Origin: Halopseudomonas laoshanensis
Lineage (GTDB): Bacteria; Pseudomonadota; Gammaproteobacteria; Pseudomonadales; Pseudomonadaceae
DNA: 64,000 bases
Assembly (NCBI RefSeq): GCF_008365385.1
Contig: NZ_QOVF01000002.1
Span: 496,001-560,000, forward strand
Direction: 5' to 3'
Part shown: positions 54,325 through 64,000 of the stretch, piece after piece
Layout: each line of letters starts with the position of its first letter
How positions within the stretch are numbered: the first letter of the stretch is position 1
Notes under the pieces: model-generated
What the model was told of the DNA's origin: nothing
Database searches by the model: none
The model's input: only the letters and a program-made list of their open reading frames with translations
Translations under genes and position numbers: made by a program

Positions 54325-55707
54325 ATGACTGATGACACCCTATTTAAACGCCTGACAGCCGAGCGCGACGTGCTCAGCGTTAGCCAGCTCAACGCCCGCG
54401 CCCGCAGCTTGCTGGAAGATGTCTTTCCACAAATATGGGTTGAAGGTGAGCTCTCCAATCTGGCCAAGCCTTCCTCCGGGCACCTGTATTTCAGCCTTAA
54501 GGACAGTAAAGCGCAGATCCGCTGCGCGTTTTTCCGCCAGCACGCCAGCCGCGTGCGCATGGACATGCGTGACGGCCTGCAGGTTCGGGTGCGCGGCCGC
54601 GTCAGCCTGTATGAAGGGCGTGGTGACTACCAACTGATTGTCGACAGCATGGAAAGCGCCGGCGATGGCGCGCTGCGCCAGGCCTTCGACGCGCTGAAAG
54701 CCAAGCTGGCCGATGAGGGTCTGTTCGCCACCCAACGCAAGCGCCCGCTACCAGCCCATCCCAAGCGCATAGGCGTGATCACCTCACCCAGCGGCGCGGC
54801 GGTGCGCGACATAATCAGCGTGTTTGGTCGCCGCGCGCCCTTTATCGAACTGGTCATCGTACCCACGCCCGTGCAAGGCCGTGAGGCAGCACCGCTGATC
54901 GTCAAAGCGCTGCAACAGGCTGACCGGGCCGGCTTTGACGCACTGATAGTGGCGCGCGGCGGCGGCTCACTGGAGGATCTGTGGCCGTTCAACGAGGAGA
55001 TGGTCGCCCGGGCCTTGGCTGCGTGTCAGACCCCCACCATCAGCGCGGTCGGGCACGAGACCGACGTTTCGATCAGCGATTTCGTCGCCGACGTGCGCGC
55101 ACCCACACCCTCCGCAGCGGCTGAGCTGCTCAGCCCTGACCAGCAGGCGATGCTGCAGCAGGTGGAGCGCGCCCACCGCCATCTGCATCAACGCATGCGC
55201 GAACGTCTGGCTCGCGAACAACTGCGTCTGGATAGCCTGCGCCGACGCCTGCGCCATCCAGGTGAACGTCTGGCGCAACAAGCCCAGCGGCTGGACGATT
55301 TCGAGTTGCGACTCAAGCGAGCGCTGCGCCAACAGCTGACGCTGCTGGGTCAACGCCATGAGCGCCTGTTGGCTCGCCTCCAAGCGCAGCACCCGGGCAA
55401 GCACCTCGCGCTGTTGCGTCAACGGCTGGACCAGTTCGACCAGCGATTACCTCGGGCCATGACGCTGAGCATGCAGCAACGGCGCCAACGGCTGGATAAC
55501 CTGGGGCAGACCCTGCACCTGGTTAGCCCTTTGGCGACGCTGGGCCGCGGCTACAGTATTCTACTTGATCAACAGGGCCGCGCACTGCGCAGCCACGCCG
55601 ACGCAAAACCCGGGCAACGCGTCGAAGCACGCCTGGCCGACGGCCGCCTTGCACTCAGGGTCGAGGATGACCTCGACCAACCCCACACCCTTCCGCTGCT
55701 GGATTGA
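54325..55707 (+). CDS. xseA: Exodeoxyribonuclease VII large subunit
   Basis: XseA forms the single-strand nuclease ExoVII with several XseB subunits. The 460-residue product has the N-terminal OB-fold (LSVSQLNARARSLLEDVFPQ, WVEGELSNLAKPSSGHLYF) and the catalytic core with GVITSPSGAAVRDIISVFGRRAP and ARGGGSLEDLWPFNEE. A long Arg/Gln/Leu-rich coiled coil (residues about 265-395) binds XseB. It is divergent from guaB and is followed after 7 bp by an M23 peptidase gene. xseB is not adjacent. Confidence 0.96.
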   Translation: MTDDTLFKRLTAERDVLSVSQLNARARSLLEDVFPQIWVEGELSNLAKPSSGHLYFSLKDSKAQIRCAFFRQHASRVRMDMRDGLQVRVRGRVSLYEGRGDYQLIVDSMESAGDGALRQAFDALKAKLADEGLFATQRKRPLPAHPKRIGVITSPSGAAVRDIISVFGRRAPFIELVIVPTPVQGREAAPLIVKALQQADRAGFDALIVARGGGSLEDLWPFNEEMVARALAACQTPTISAVGHETDVSISDFVADVRAPTPSAAAELLSPDQQAMLQQVERAHRHLHQRMRERLAREQLRLDSLRRRLRHPGERLAQQAQRLDDFELRLKRALRQQLTLLGQRHERLLARLQAQHPGKHLALLRQRLDQFDQRLPRAMTLSMQQRRQRLDNLGQTLHLVSPLATLGRGYSILLDQQGRALRSHADAKPGQRVEARLADGRLALRVEDDLDQPHTLPLLD

Positions 55708-55714
55708 CCTTTAG

Positions 55715-56542
55715 ATGAAATCCTTTCTTGCCTTGCTGATAATGGCCTGCCTGAGCCTGCCCGCGCATGCTGAAGGCTTTATTACTCGCTTGTTGAACAA
55801 ACCCGTGCCCGGCGGCGTAGCTGTGGTCAAGCTACCAGAACAGGACAGCGCACCCCGCGTGCGTTACCAGGACCAGTCGGTACTGGTCATTCGCGAGGAT
55901 GGCCAGCGCTGGATCGCGATAACCGGCATCCCGCTAACGGTAAAGCCAGGGACCGAACAGCTGGAGTTGGACAATGGCCAGAAGCTCGACTTCCAGGTCG
56001 GCAGCCGCGAGTACCCGGCCCAGCGCATCACCCTGAAGAATCAGCAGCACGTCACACCTGACCCCGCACACCTCAAGCGGATTCAGCGCGAACTGGACGA
56101 GCAAATCGCCGCCTATAAAACTTTCAGCCCCAGACAGCCGAGCAACCTGATGCTCGACCGCCCGGTTGACGGCCGTCTGTCCAGCGCCTTTGGCCTGCGG
56201 CGGATTTTTAACGGCGAGGAGCGCAACCCGCACTCGGGTCTGGATTTCGCCGCGCCCAGCGGCACTCCGATCAAATCGCCCGCCGAAGGCAAAGTGATAC
56301 TGACGGGAGATTACTTCTTCAACGGTAAAACCGTGTTCGTCGATCATGGCCAGGGGCTGATCAGCATGTTCTGCCACCTGTCATCGATCGGCGTGAAGGT
56401 AGGTGATGAACTGGACCGGGGCGAAGTGTTGGGCAAGGTCGGCGCCACCGGTCGCGCCACCGGCCCCCACCTGCACTGGAACGTCAGCCTGAACAACGCC
56501 AGGGTCGACCCGGCCATCTTTATCGGCGCATACATGCATTAA
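55715..56542 (+). CDS. Periplasmic M23 family metallopeptidase
   Basis: A 275-residue secreted murein peptidase of the LytM family. The signal peptide (MKSFLALLIMACLSLPAHA) is cleavable. A beta-rich N-terminal domain covers about residues 25-130 (VPGGVAVVKLPEQD). The LytM domain has HSGLDFAAPSGTPI and GPHLHWNVS zinc motifs. It is distinct from the coiled-coil M23 protein near secA: soluble, without a membrane anchor. It may be co-transcribed with xseA. The same neighbour pattern exists in Pseudomonas. Confidence 0.92.
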   Translation: MKSFLALLIMACLSLPAHAEGFITRLLNKPVPGGVAVVKLPEQDSAPRVRYQDQSVLVIREDGQRWIAITGIPLTVKPGTEQLELDNGQKLDFQVGSREYPAQRITLKNQQHVTPDPAHLKRIQRELDEQIAAYKTFSPRQPSNLMLDRPVDGRLSSAFGLRRIFNGEERNPHSGLDFAAPSGTPIKSPAEGKVILTGDYFFNGKTVFVDHGQGLISMFCHLSSIGVKVGDELDRGEVLGKVGATGRATGPHLHWNVSLNNARVDPAIFIGAYMH

Positions 56543-56952
56543 GGTTTTATCTAAGGCCGGCTAGGCTAAGTCCGGTTAGGGTTTGGGACAGCCAACCCAG
56601 CCTCACCCCAAAGCCCGAAATAGCATGCAGCCTGTCAGGGTGGAGAAAGTGTTGATAACAGAGACGTTATCTCCAAGCCTCCAGGGATGGATTTACGGCG
56701 TCTTTCGGAACCCTGCCAGGCTGAGTGCGGCAATAACACCGCCAATCGGCTAACAGCAATCCGCGCAAAAAACCCTCAAATCGGCCCAATTCGGTCGACA
56801 TACATGCCAAAGAACTCAATAATTCGCGACTAAATAGCGAATTTCTAATTAGCCTTGCAATAAAAAACCCAAACAACTAACTTTGCTGCAACAACACCCT
56901 ATTTATAGCACCGACGCGCTCACAAGGCGCCGATCAGTACAGGATATTCAGC
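56543..56952. other. 410-bp intergenic region before leuA with a REP-like palindrome and promoter candidate
   Basis: GATAAC-N6-GTTATC (56654-56671), extended by TGGAG and CTCCA flanks, lies in a segment (about 56600-56740) resembling palindromic intergenic repeats of gammaproteobacteria. AATTCGC and GCGAATT (56821-56842) form a second hairpin. TTGCAA (56855-56860), 17 bp, TAACTT (56878-56883) is a plausible leuA promoter. I see no leucine-rich leader peptide. Confidence 0.5.
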
Positions 56953-58623
56953 ATGAGCATGCTCAAAGACCCATCCAGCAAATACAGAGCCTTTCAGCCG
57001 GTCGACATCCCCGACCGCACCTGGCCATCAAAGACCCTTACCGAGGTTCCGGTGTGGTGCAGCTCCGACCTGCGCGATGGCAACCAGTCGCTGATCGAAC
57101 CCATGGATCCCGCACGCAAACTGCGCTTTTTCCAGACTCTGGTCAAAATCGGCGTCAAACAGATCGAAGTTGCCTTCCCATCGGCATCGCAAACCGACTT
57201 CGACTTTGTTCGCACGCTGATCGAAAAAGGCCACATCCCTGACGATGTCACCATTCAGGTGCTGACCCAGGCCCGCGCCGACCTGATCGCCCGTACTTTT
57301 GAATCGGTACGCGGCGCCAAGAAAGCCATCGTCCACGTTTATAACGCTACCGCCCCGAGCTTCCGGCGCATCGTCTTCAACCAGGACAAGAAAGGCGTGG
57401 TGGATATTGCCGTGAATGCCGCCAAGCTGATCAAGGAACATGCCGCCCAGCAGCCAGAAACGCAGTGGACCTTCCAGTACTCGCCAGAGATTTTCACCTC
57501 TACCGAACTGGATTTTGCCGTCGAAGTCTGCGACGCGGTACTGGATGTGTGGCAACCAACGCCAGACAACAAGGTCATTCTCAACCTGCCAGCCACGGTA
57601 GAAGTAGCTACCCCTAATCATTACGCCGATCAGATCGAATGGTTCGGCCGCCACATCAGCCGTCGCGACAATGTATTGATCAGCTTGCACACGCATAACG
57701 ATCGCGGCACCGGCGTAGCAGCCACCGAGCTGGGACTGCTCGCCGGAGCGGATCGGGTCGAAGGTTGCCTGTTCGGAAACGGCGAACGCACCGGTAACGT
57801 GGACCTGGTGACTCTGGCCTTGAATCTGTACACCCAGGGCATCAACCCGCAACTGGACTTTTCCGATATCGATGCCGTGCGCAAGGTGGTCGAAGAGTGT
57901 AACCAGCTGCCGGTACACCCACGTCACCCCTATGTCGGGGATCTGGTCCACACCGCCTTCTCCGGCTCTCACCAGGACGCGATTCGCAAGGGCTTCACCC
58001 AGCAGAAAAGCGACACCCTCTGGGAGGTGCCTTACCTGCCGATTGACCCCGCGGATATCGGCCGCAGCTACGAGGCGGTGATTCGGGTCAATAGTCAGTC
58101 TGGCAAGGGCGGCATCGCCTACCTGTTGGAGCAGGAATACGGCATCAGCCTGCCGCGGCGCATGCAGATCGAGTTCAGCCAGGTAGTTCAGGGCGAAACC
58201 GACCGGCTGGGTCTGGAGATGAGCGCAAAACAGATCCACGATCTGCTTGAGCGTGAATATCTGCAAGCCAGCGATCCCTATACGCTGATTCGTCATCGGC
58301 TGCAGGAAGAGAATGGCACCAGTGCGGTGGATGTTGAGGTGCTGAATGAGGGCGAAACTCAGCATTGGCGCGGTCTTGGCAAAGGTCCGCTGGAAGCCTT
58401 GGTCGCCGGTTTGCCGGTCAAGGTGGAGATCATGGATTACCACGAACACGCCATCGGCTCAGGTAGCAATGCCAAGGCTGCGGCTTATATCGAAATCCGC
58501 CTGGACAATGGCCGACCCTTGCACGGCATCGGCATTGACGAGAACCTGACCACCGCCAGCTTCCGCGCGCTGTTCAGCGCCTTGAACCGAGCTCTACGTC
58601 AAGCCGACCAACAAGCCGCTTGA
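56953..58623 (+). CDS. leuA: 2-isopropylmalate synthase (type 2, 556 aa)
   Basis: LeuA condenses acetyl-CoA with 2-ketoisovalerate, the first step of leucine synthesis. It has 556 residues, the long form found in Pseudomonas. The catalytic barrel starts with [19 protein letters not shown], continues through [16 protein letters not shown] and carries metal-binding [18 protein letters not shown]. The C-terminal regulatory domain (from about residue 430) should bind leucine. AGGA lies 8 nt before the ATG; a second ATG at 56959 is possible. It stands alone with a 410-bp upstream region. Confidence 0.97.
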   Translation: MSMLKDPSSKYRAFQPVDIPDRTWPSKTLTEVPVWCSSDLRDGNQSLIEPMDPARKLRFFQTLVKIGVKQIEVAFPSASQTDFDFVRTLIEKGHIPDDVTIQVLTQARADLIARTFESVRGAKKAIVHVYNATAPSFRRIVFNQDKKGVVDIAVNAAKLIKEHAAQQPETQWTFQYSPEIFTSTELDFAVEVCDAVLDVWQPTPDNKVILNLPATVEVATPNHYADQIEWFGRHISRRDNVLISLHTHNDRGTGVAATELGLLAGADRVEGCLFGNGERTGNVDLVTLALNLYTQGINPQLDFSDIDAVRKVVEECNQLPVHPRHPYVGDLVHTAFSGSHQDAIRKGFTQQKSDTLWEVPYLPIDPADIGRSYEAVIRVNSQSGKGGIAYLLEQEYGISLPRRMQIEFSQVVQGETDRLGLEMSAKQIHDLLEREYLQASDPYTLIRHRLQEENGTSAVDVEVLNEGETQHWRGLGKGPLEALVAGLPVKVEIMDYHEHAIGSGSNAKAAAYIEIRLDNGRPLHGIGIDENLTTASFRALFSALNRALRQADQQAA

Positions 58624-58801
58624 TCCACCGCATAAGCGCAGGAAAGACACTCCGTCCTTCCTGCGCTAGTCCCTACTGCCATGCCCCTGCTCCCGCGACA
58701 ATCCGATACATAACCGAGTTGCGAAAATGCACGTCGCACCCATAATGGCGCAGAATCCAGGATTTTTTTAAAACTGGCCCGTCCATTTAAGGAATTTGTC
58801 G

Positions 58802-59908
58802 ATGTCTGACAACACATTGTTGAAGCCCATACGCCTGGGCACTCTGGATCTTCCCAACCGCGTCATCATGGCCCCGCTCACCCGCCAGCGCGCGCAGCAG
58901 CCAGGTAACATTCCGCACCAACTGAACGCCACCTACTACGCTCAACGCGCCAACGCCGGCCTGATTATCAGCGAAGCCACGCAGATCTGCGCCGAAGGCC
59001 AGGGCTATGCCTGGACACCGGGCGTACACAGTGCCGAGCAGATCGCCGGCTGGAAGCTGACCACCGATGCGGTGCACAAGGCGGGTGGGCGCATTTTCAT
59101 GCAGCTATGGCACGTGGGACGCATCTCCCATACCTTGCTGCAGCCAAACGGCGCGGCCCCGGTAGCGCCCTCGGCGATCCAGGCCAAAGCCGAGTGCTAT
59201 GTGCAGGAAGCCGATGGCAGCCACCATAAAGCACCCACGTCAATGCCCCGCGCACTGCCAACAGAAGAGCTGCCTGGCATCGTCGAGGCTTATGCCCAAG
59301 GCACTCGCAACGCCATGGAAGCGGGATTTGACGGCGTCGAAGTGCATGCTGCCAATGGCTATCTTCTGGACCAGTTTCTCTGTTCAGACAGCAATCAGCG
59401 CACAGATAACTATGGCGGCAGCGTCGAGAATCGCGTGCGACTGGTACTGGAAGTAGTTGACGCTGCTGTAAGCACAGTAGGCGACAGCGGCCGGGTGGGC
59501 ATCCGCATCTCGCCGATGGGTACATTCAACGGTGTGGATGACGCGAACCCGCTAGAGACTTTCAGCCACCTGATCAAGGAGCTGAACAGCCGTCAGTTGG
59601 CATATCTGCACGTCAACAAGCCTGACTGGGTTGGCGGCACTTACGAGGGATTCGACGAGCTGCTTCAGGCCCTGCGTGAGCAATACACCGGACAATTGAT
59701 TCTTTGCGGCGGAATGGATGCCAGCAGTGGAGCCGAAGCGATTGATTCCGGTCTGGCTGATGTGGTCGCCTTCGGCCGGCCCTACATTGCCAACCCGGAT
59801 CTGGTGGCACGTATCCAAGCCGGGGCCGAGTGGAACAATATCAACCCAGCCACCCTCTACGGCGGAGCTGAAATCGGCTATACCGACTATCCGACCTTGA
59901 ACGGCTGA
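58802..59908 (+). CDS. Old yellow enzyme family NADH:flavin oxidoreductase (NemA-like)
   Basis: A 368-residue FMN-dependent ene-reductase. The ATG at 58802 has AAGGA 8 nt upstream. OYE hallmarks are RVIMAPLTRQRA (Thr contacting FMN), FMQLWHVGRISH, HAANGYLLDQFLCSDSNQR with the HxxN pair, and DNYGGSVENR. The C-terminal FMN phosphate site is AFGRPYIANPDLV. Members reduce activated double bonds, N-ethylmaleimide or nitrate esters. The natural substrate here is unknown. It ends at a strong shared terminator facing der. Confidence 0.93.
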   Translation: MSDNTLLKPIRLGTLDLPNRVIMAPLTRQRAQQPGNIPHQLNATYYAQRANAGLIISEATQICAEGQGYAWTPGVHSAEQIAGWKLTTDAVHKAGGRIFMQLWHVGRISHTLLQPNGAAPVAPSAIQAKAECYVQEADGSHHKAPTSMPRALPTEELPGIVEAYAQGTRNAMEAGFDGVEVHAANGYLLDQFLCSDSNQRTDNYGGSVENRVRLVLEVVDAAVSTVGDSGRVGIRISPMGTFNGVDDANPLETFSHLIKELNSRQLAYLHVNKPDWVGGTYEGFDELLQALREQYTGQLILCGGMDASSGAEAIDSGLADVVAFGRPYIANPDLVARIQAGAEWNNINPATLYGGAEIGYTDYPTLNG

Positions 59909-59918
59909 TACCGCTAAA

Positions 59919-59957
59919 GAAAAAGGCTGCCGTGAATGACACGACAGCCTTTTTTTG
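59919..59957. terminator. Bidirectional terminator between the OYE gene and der
   Basis: AAAGGCTG-C-CGTG and CACG-A-CAGCCTTT pair with one internal mismatch around AATGA, with an A-run before and a seven-T run after. It serves both converging genes. Confidence 0.92.
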
Positions 59958-59975
59958 CGGCGTAACACCTCATAA

Positions 59976-61427
59976 TCAGCGCTTGTCGCGGCGCTTCTTC
60001 TCGGCGGTCTTGTGGTGGCTCATCAACCGACGCTTCTTGTTGACCTGTCGATCGGTCAGCGTGTTCTTGCGATCCTCATAGGGATTCTCACCTGACTTGT
60101 ACTCGACCCGGATCGGCGTGCCTGACAACTTCAGCACCTTGCGGAAGGTATTTTCCAGGTACCGCGTATAGGAGCCAGGAACCTTTTCCAGCTGATTGCC
60201 GTGCACGATGATGATCGGCGGGTTTGAACCACCCAGGTGCGCATAGCGCATCTTGATCCGACGGCCGTTGACCATAGGTGGCTGGTGCTCGCTGACGGCA
60301 TCTTCGAGAATCTGCGTCATGCGGTTGGTCGGCACCTTGGTCATGGCGCTGGCGAACGCCTTGTCGACCGACTTGTAAAGCAGCCCAACACCGCTGCCAT
60401 GCAATGCAGAAATAAAATGCAGATCGGCGAAATCAGCAAAGAACAGGCGACGCTTGAGCTCGATCTTGACGTAGTCCTTCTCGCGCTCGTCCATCCCGTC
60501 CCACTTGTTAACCGCGATCACCAGCGCCCGTCCAGCTTCCAGCGCGAAGCCCAGCAGGTGCAGATCCTGATCGACAATCCCGTCGCGGGCATCGACCACG
60601 AAGATCACCACGTTGGCATCCTGGATTGCTTGCAGGGTCTTGACCACCGAAAACTTTTCAACCGCCTCGAACACCTTGCCCCGACGCCGAACACCGGCGG
60701 TATCGATCAAGGTGTAGGGCTTCTCATGACGCTCGTAGGGAATATAGATACTGTCACGCGTGGTACCGGCCTGATCGAAGACGATGACGCGGTCTTCACC
60801 CAGCATGCGATTGACCAGCGTCGACTTGCCCACATTGGGACGACCGATGACCGCAATCTTGGTGCCGATGGCTTCAACGATGCGGCGACCCTGGGTATCC
60901 TCGCCCTCGACTGCCCGCTCGGCCATCAGCGCGGCAATACCGTGCTCACCCATGACCTGCTCAAGCATCGGATTGATGTTGCGGCCGTGAGAAGCAGCAA
61001 TACCAATAGGCGCTCCCAAACCCAGCGCGGAGAACTCACCGAGTATCGAATCCGGATCCGAGCCGTCAATCTTGTTGGCGATCAGATAGGTATGCTTGTT
61101 GCGCTTGCGCAGATGCTCGGCAATCAGTTCATCGCCGCCGGTTCTGCCCGCTTGCGAATCGACCAGAAACAGCACCGCATCGGCTTCTTCGATCGCCTGT
61201 AATGACTGTCCGGCCATTTCCATGTCGATGCCGCTTTCTTCACCGGTGATACCGCCGGTGTCGACCAGAATATAGGGCTTGCCCTGCCATCTCGCCTCAC
61301 CGTATTGCCGGTCACGGGTCAGGCCGGCCACGTCGGCCACAATCGCGTCACGACTTTTGGTCAGACGATTGAAAAGAGTGGATTTGCCGACGTTCGGCCG
61401 ACCCACCAGGGCAATAACAGGAACCAT
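59976..61427 (-). CDS. der: Ribosome biogenesis GTPase Der (EngA)
   Basis: Der is an essential tandem GTPase for 50S assembly. The start at 61427 ([17 protein letters not shown]) with GGAG upstream gives 483 residues; ATG at 61442 would add five. Both G domains show GRPNVGKST (about residues 9-17 and 194-202), the DTGG/DTAG motifs ([20 protein letters not shown]) and NKxD (ANKIDG, VNKWDG). The C-terminal KH-like domain ends in a basic tail. It follows bamB in the hisS-yfgM-bamB-der order, as in E. coli. Confidence 0.97.
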   Translation of the reverse strand: MVPVIALVGRPNVGKSTLFNRLTKSRDAIVADVAGLTRDRQYGEARWQGKPYILVDTGGITGEESGIDMEMAGQSLQAIEEADAVLFLVDSQAGRTGGDELIAEHLRKRNKHTYLIANKIDGSDPDSILGEFSALGLGAPIGIAASHGRNINPMLEQVMGEHGIAALMAERAVEGEDTQGRRIVEAIGTKIAVIGRPNVGKSTLVNRMLGEDRVIVFDQAGTTRDSIYIPYERHEKPYTLIDTAGVRRRGKVFEAVEKFSVVKTLQAIQDANVVIFVVDARDGIVDQDLHLLGFALEAGRALVIAVNKWDGMDEREKDYVKIELKRRLFFADFADLHFISALHGSGVGLLYKSVDKAFASAMTKVPTNRMTQILEDAVSEHQPPMVNGRRIKMRYAHLGGSNPPIIIVHGNQLEKVPGSYTRYLENTFRKVLKLSGTPIRVEYKSGENPYEDRKNTLTDRQVNKKRRLMSHHKTAEKKRRDKR

Positions 61428-61461
61428 GATCACTCCGCGCACGGATCACCGCGCAATAAAC

Positions 61462-61499
61462 AAAAAGGCCGCTGCGCCAGATAAGTCGGGCAGCGGCCG
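61462..61499 (-). terminator. Terminator of the hisS-yfgM-bamB group
   Basis: On the minus strand GGCCGCTGC and GCAGCGGCC form a 9-bp stem around a 14-nt loop, followed by TTTTTG. It lies between bamB and der, so der probably also has its own promoter or depends on read-through. Confidence 0.88.
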
Positions 61500-61520
61500 A
61501 AACAGTATAGCGTTTTTACT

Positions 61521-62666
61521 TTATTCCAGCTTCAGGGCTACCAGATCGCCGCTGTTGCCGTATACATAGAGCGTATCGCCAATAACAATCGGTGCCGCCC
61601 GGACACCCTTGCTGTCTACTCGCTTGCGTGCGACCAGCCTGCCATCGGTTTGTGCGAGCAGGTGCACATAGCCTTCGAAGTCAGCCACCGCGACGAAGCT
61701 GCTGAAAGCGACTGGCGCCGTCAGATTACGCCGCAGCAAATCTTCGTTGGTCCACAAGGGCTCAGCGCGGTTGCGGTCGACGGCTTCAATCTTGCCATCG
61801 GCATGGGTCACATACAGGCTGCCAAAACCTTCGGCAATGCCGGCATGACTGGATGCCGGGTACTGCCATAACTGACTGCCGGTTTCGGCATTCAGCGCAG
61901 CCATGACGCCCTGGAAGCTCACGACATAGAGCACATCATCCTGAAGCAGCAAGTCGCCATCGATATCCACCATGCGCTCAAGTTCGGAGCGGCCCTGAGG
62001 CTGCGCCACAAGCTCTTCCCAGAGGGGCAAGCCGGTATCGGCAGCCAGAGCGACCACACGGCCACTGGCCAAGCCGGCATACACCCGGCGCAAATTGACA
62101 ACAGGGGTGCTATGCCCGCGCACGGTCAGTACCGGCAAGCTGGATTCGTAGATCCAGCGTTGCTCGCCGGAACTGATGTCCAGCGCAGTCAGCTTGTCGT
62201 CCTGGGTTTGTACAACCACCACGTCGCCATTGGTTTGCGGCGGCGCCAGTACTTCACTGGACACCTGGGCGCGCCAGAGTTCTTCACCATCGGCTTCGGC
62301 GAGCACGATCACTTCGCCATCCAGAGTCCCGAGCATGACCCGGCCACCACCCGCGCCGACTGCGCCCGAGAGCCGTTCGTCCAGCTTGACCTGCCAGTTC
62401 ACTTCACCGGTGTCGCGGTCCATCGAGACCACACGGCCTTTGGCGTCTGCGGCATACAGCGTCAACCCGTCGATAACCGGGCTGAGGTGGGTAAAGAGCT
62501 TGCCCTGGCCCACGCCAATATTACGCTCCCAGCTGCGTTCCAGCTCCTGCTCGGCGGTAAAGTCTTCCAACTCAGCGGGGGGCAACTCTTTCTTGCCGGA
62601 GCTACTGCAGCCAACTGCCAGTGCTGCGGCAAGGCCTATGGCAAGATATCGGAACTTCAGGTTCAC
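61521..62666 (-). CDS. bamB: Outer-membrane assembly lipoprotein BamB
   Basis: BamB is a beta-propeller lipoprotein of the BAM complex that inserts outer-membrane proteins. The start is GTG at 62666, overlapping the yfgM stop by one base (TAGTG). The lipobox AVGC puts the lipid-bearing Cys at about residue 20. PQQ/WD40-like repeats follow, for example LYAADAKGRVVSMDRDTGEVN, GEVIVLAEADGEELW and VMAALNAETGSQLWQY. Total 381 residues, normal length. Confidence 0.96.
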   Translation of the reverse strand: MNLKFRYLAIGLAAALAVGCSSSGKKELPPAELEDFTAEQELERSWERNIGVGQGKLFTHLSPVIDGLTLYAADAKGRVVSMDRDTGEVNWQVKLDERLSGAVGAGGGRVMLGTLDGEVIVLAEADGEELWRAQVSSEVLAPPQTNGDVVVVQTQDDKLTALDISSGEQRWIYESSLPVLTVRGHSTPVVNLRRVYAGLASGRVVALAADTGLPLWEELVAQPQGRSELERMVDIDGDLLLQDDVLYVVSFQGVMAALNAETGSQLWQYPASSHAGIAEGFGSLYVTHADGKIEAVDRNRAEPLWTNEDLLRRNLTAPVAFSSFVAVADFEGYVHLLAQTDGRLVARKRVDSKGVRAAPIVIGDTLYVYGNSGDLVALKLE

Positions 62667-63307
62667 TAGGCTTCCTCCGCCAGATCATCGAGCTTCAACT
62701 GTAATTGCGGACGATCACGTGGATCTTCGATCGCCTCCATGGCTGCTGTATAAGCCGCACGCGCTTCATCAACACGTCCCAGGCCCAACAACAGATCACC
62801 GCGAACTTCTTCACGCCCAGCCAGCAAGGCACCGTTCACTTCACCGGAAAAAAGCTCCAAACCTTCTTCAGCTCGCTCCTGGTCGGCCAACACACGGGCC
62901 AGGCGCTGACGGGCCACTTCCTGCAGCGTCTCGTCGCCGGCTTCATCGGCCACCTCGCGCAGAACCTCCTCGGCACCGCTCATGTCGCCAGCTTCCACTG
63001 CCATCTTGGCCTGCATCAGCCCGGCAAACTGGGCGTAGCGGGTACCGGCATACTCGCTGCGAATCTGCTCGGCCAGTTCGGCACTGCGGGCTCGCGCCTC
63101 TTCGCCTTCGCCCGCCATAACCGTTTCCAGCATGTTCTGATACAAGGCCGAGGCATTGGCAGCCTTGGTATCTTGATAATTGGTCCAACCCTGCCAGCCG
63201 AATACCCCGGCCAGAGCGATAACCACACCGGTAAGCAGCGGGATACCGTGGCGGTTCCAGAGCTCCTTGATCTTCTCTACCTGTTCTTCTTCTGTCTGGT
63301 AACTCAC
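62666..63307 (-). CDS. yfgM: YfgM, periplasmic TPR chaperone-like protein
   Basis: A 213-residue bitopic membrane protein. The cytoplasmic N-terminus (MSYQTEEEQVEKIKELWNR) is followed by one membrane helix (residues about 22-42, LLTGVVIALAGVFGWQGW) and a periplasmic TPR-like domain. In E. coli YfgM pairs with the SecYEG-associated PpiD and assists envelope protein traffic. Its place between hisS and bamB is conserved. Confidence 0.94.
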   Translation of the reverse strand: MSYQTEEEQVEKIKELWNRHGIPLLTGVVIALAGVFGWQGWTNYQDTKAANASALYQNMLETVMAGEGEEARARSAELAEQIRSEYAGTRYAQFAGLMQAKMAVEAGDMSGAEEVLREVADEAGDETLQEVARQRLARVLADQERAEEGLELFSGEVNGALLAGREEVRGDLLLGLGRVDEARAAYTAAMEAIEDPRDRPQLQLKLDDLAEEA

Positions 63308-63345
63308 CCTTGTCTCCTTACCTGCGCAAAACGGTACTGGACCGC

Positions 63346-64000
63346 TTACAACAATTGTTTTAGACGTGCCGGCACATCTTGCCAGGCTATATTTTCCTGC
63401 TCACCTTCCACGCGCAACGGCTTTATACCCACCCGCTGAGCGGCAATTTCATCTTCGCCGAGGATCAACGCGAACAACGCGCCTGACTTATCGGCTTTCT
63501 TGAACTGGCTCTTGAAGCTACCACCACCGCAGTGCACCACCAGCCGCATGCCGGGTAACGCATCACGCAGTTGTTCCGCCAAGCGGAAGCCGGCCTTGTC
63601 AGCCCCGGCGCCCAGGGTCACGAGATAGACATCAACCTGTCTGGCCAGTTCAGCGGGCACTTTATCCAGCGTCTGGATCAACAACAGCAAGCGCTCGATG
63701 CCCATCGCGAACCCGACTGCCGGGGCCGGCTTGCCGCCCAATTGCTCAACCAGACCGTCATAACGCCCGCCAGCACATACCGTGCCCTGCGACCCCAACT
63801 GATCAGTCACCCATTCGAACACTGTCAGGCCGTAGTAGTCCAGCCCGCGCACCAGCCGCGGATTGATCTCATAGGGTAAGCCGGCCGCATCCAGCAACGC
63901 GCACAGGCCCGCAAAATGCTCGCGGGCCTCATCATTCAGATAGTCGGCCAGCTTTGGCGCGTCGCTCAACAGCGCCTGGGTAGTCTGATTCTTGCTGTCG
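63346..64000 (-). CDS. hisS: Histidyl-tRNA synthetase (C-terminal part, 5' end outside window)
   Basis: HisRS charges tRNA-His. The frame is open through position 64000, so the N-terminal half lies outside. Visible are the histidine-specific motif [18 protein letters not shown], class II motif 3 in [16 protein letters not shown], and the C-terminal anticodon-binding domain ([20 protein letters not shown] and [19 protein letters not shown]). It heads the yfgM-bamB-der group. Confidence 0.97.
   Translation of the reverse strand, partial: DSKNQTTQALLSDAPKLADYLNDEAREHFAGLCALLDAAGLPYEINPRLVRGLDYYGLTVFEWVTDQLGSQGTVCAGGRYDGLVEQLGGKPAPAVGFAMGIERLLLLIQTLDKVPAELARQVDVYLVTLGAGADKAGFRLAEQLRDALPGMRLVVHCGGGSFKSQFKKADKSGALFALILGEDEIAAQRVGIKPLRVEGEQENIAWQDVPARLKQLL

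Noticed and set aside
56624-56755. Short frame before leuA as a leader peptide for attenuation
   Set aside because: It is not enriched in leucine codons in a run and ends far from leuA, with no terminator/antiterminator pair.
57028-58449. Long open frame (473 codons) antisense to leuA
   Set aside because: A complementary-strand artefact of GC-rich third positions; leuA motifs are intact on the other strand.

Overview
The window is chromosomal DNA of a GC-rich gammaproteobacterium of the Pseudomonas/Halopseudomonas type. The gene order secA, M23 peptidase, DUF721, lpxC, ftsZ back to mraZ, rnpB, rsmI-lpoA-yraN-SIS-BON, sspB/sspA, petABC, rpsI/rplM is the arrangement known from Pseudomonas. The blocks zapE/zapG and guaA-guaB/xseA/leuA/der-bamB-yfgM-hisS are also Pseudomonas-like. 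The species cannot be fixed from sequence alone.

Layout. 1-21.3 kb: a cell envelope and division block, read almost entirely on the minus strand. It holds secA (partial), an M23 peptidase, lpxC and a complete dcw cluster (mraZ-rsmH-ftsL-ftsI-murE-murF-mraY-murD-ftsW-murG-murC-ddlB-ftsQ-ftsA-ftsZ) with many 1-11 nt overlaps. In front of mraZ lie a good sigma70 promoter and a 10-bp-periodic MraZ operator. 21.5-21.9 kb: rnpB on the minus strand. 22.2-29.1 kb: a guanidine-I (ykkC) riboswitch followed by a five-gene guanidine assimilation operon: ABC permease, ABC ATPase, two DUF1989 subunits of carboxyguanidine deiminase, and a 1200-aa biotin-dependent guanidine/urea carboxylase. Neither a periplasmic binding protein nor an allophanate hydrolase accompanies it. 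It sits inside the otherwise conserved rnpB-rsmI neighbourhood.

29.1-38.5 kb: rsmI, lpoA, yraN, a GmhA/DiaA SIS protein, a DolP-like lipoprotein, sspA-sspB, the cytochrome bc1 operon and rplM-rpsI. 38.8-47.05 kb: tas, a GlxA-type regulator, zapE, a small alpha/beta hydrolase, zapG and a four-gene MCE/Mla-like lipid transport operon. 47.1-50.95 kb: a foreign-looking accessory patch. It contains a broken SDR gene, a LysR regulator, a 56-codon remnant of a GAGNIG-type NADP reductase made by an internal deletion, an intact quinone oxidoreductase and an intact SDR, with GC-rich hairpins between them. 51.0-64.0 kb: guaA and guaB, xseA, a second M23 peptidase, leuA, an old-yellow-enzyme flavoprotein, der, bamB, yfgM and the 3' part of hisS.

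The most interesting parts are the riboswitch-controlled but incomplete guanidine operon, the decaying oxidoreductase patch, and the promoter/operator architecture of the dcw cluster. I saw no CRISPR array, tRNA, rRNA, phage gene or intact insertion sequence.
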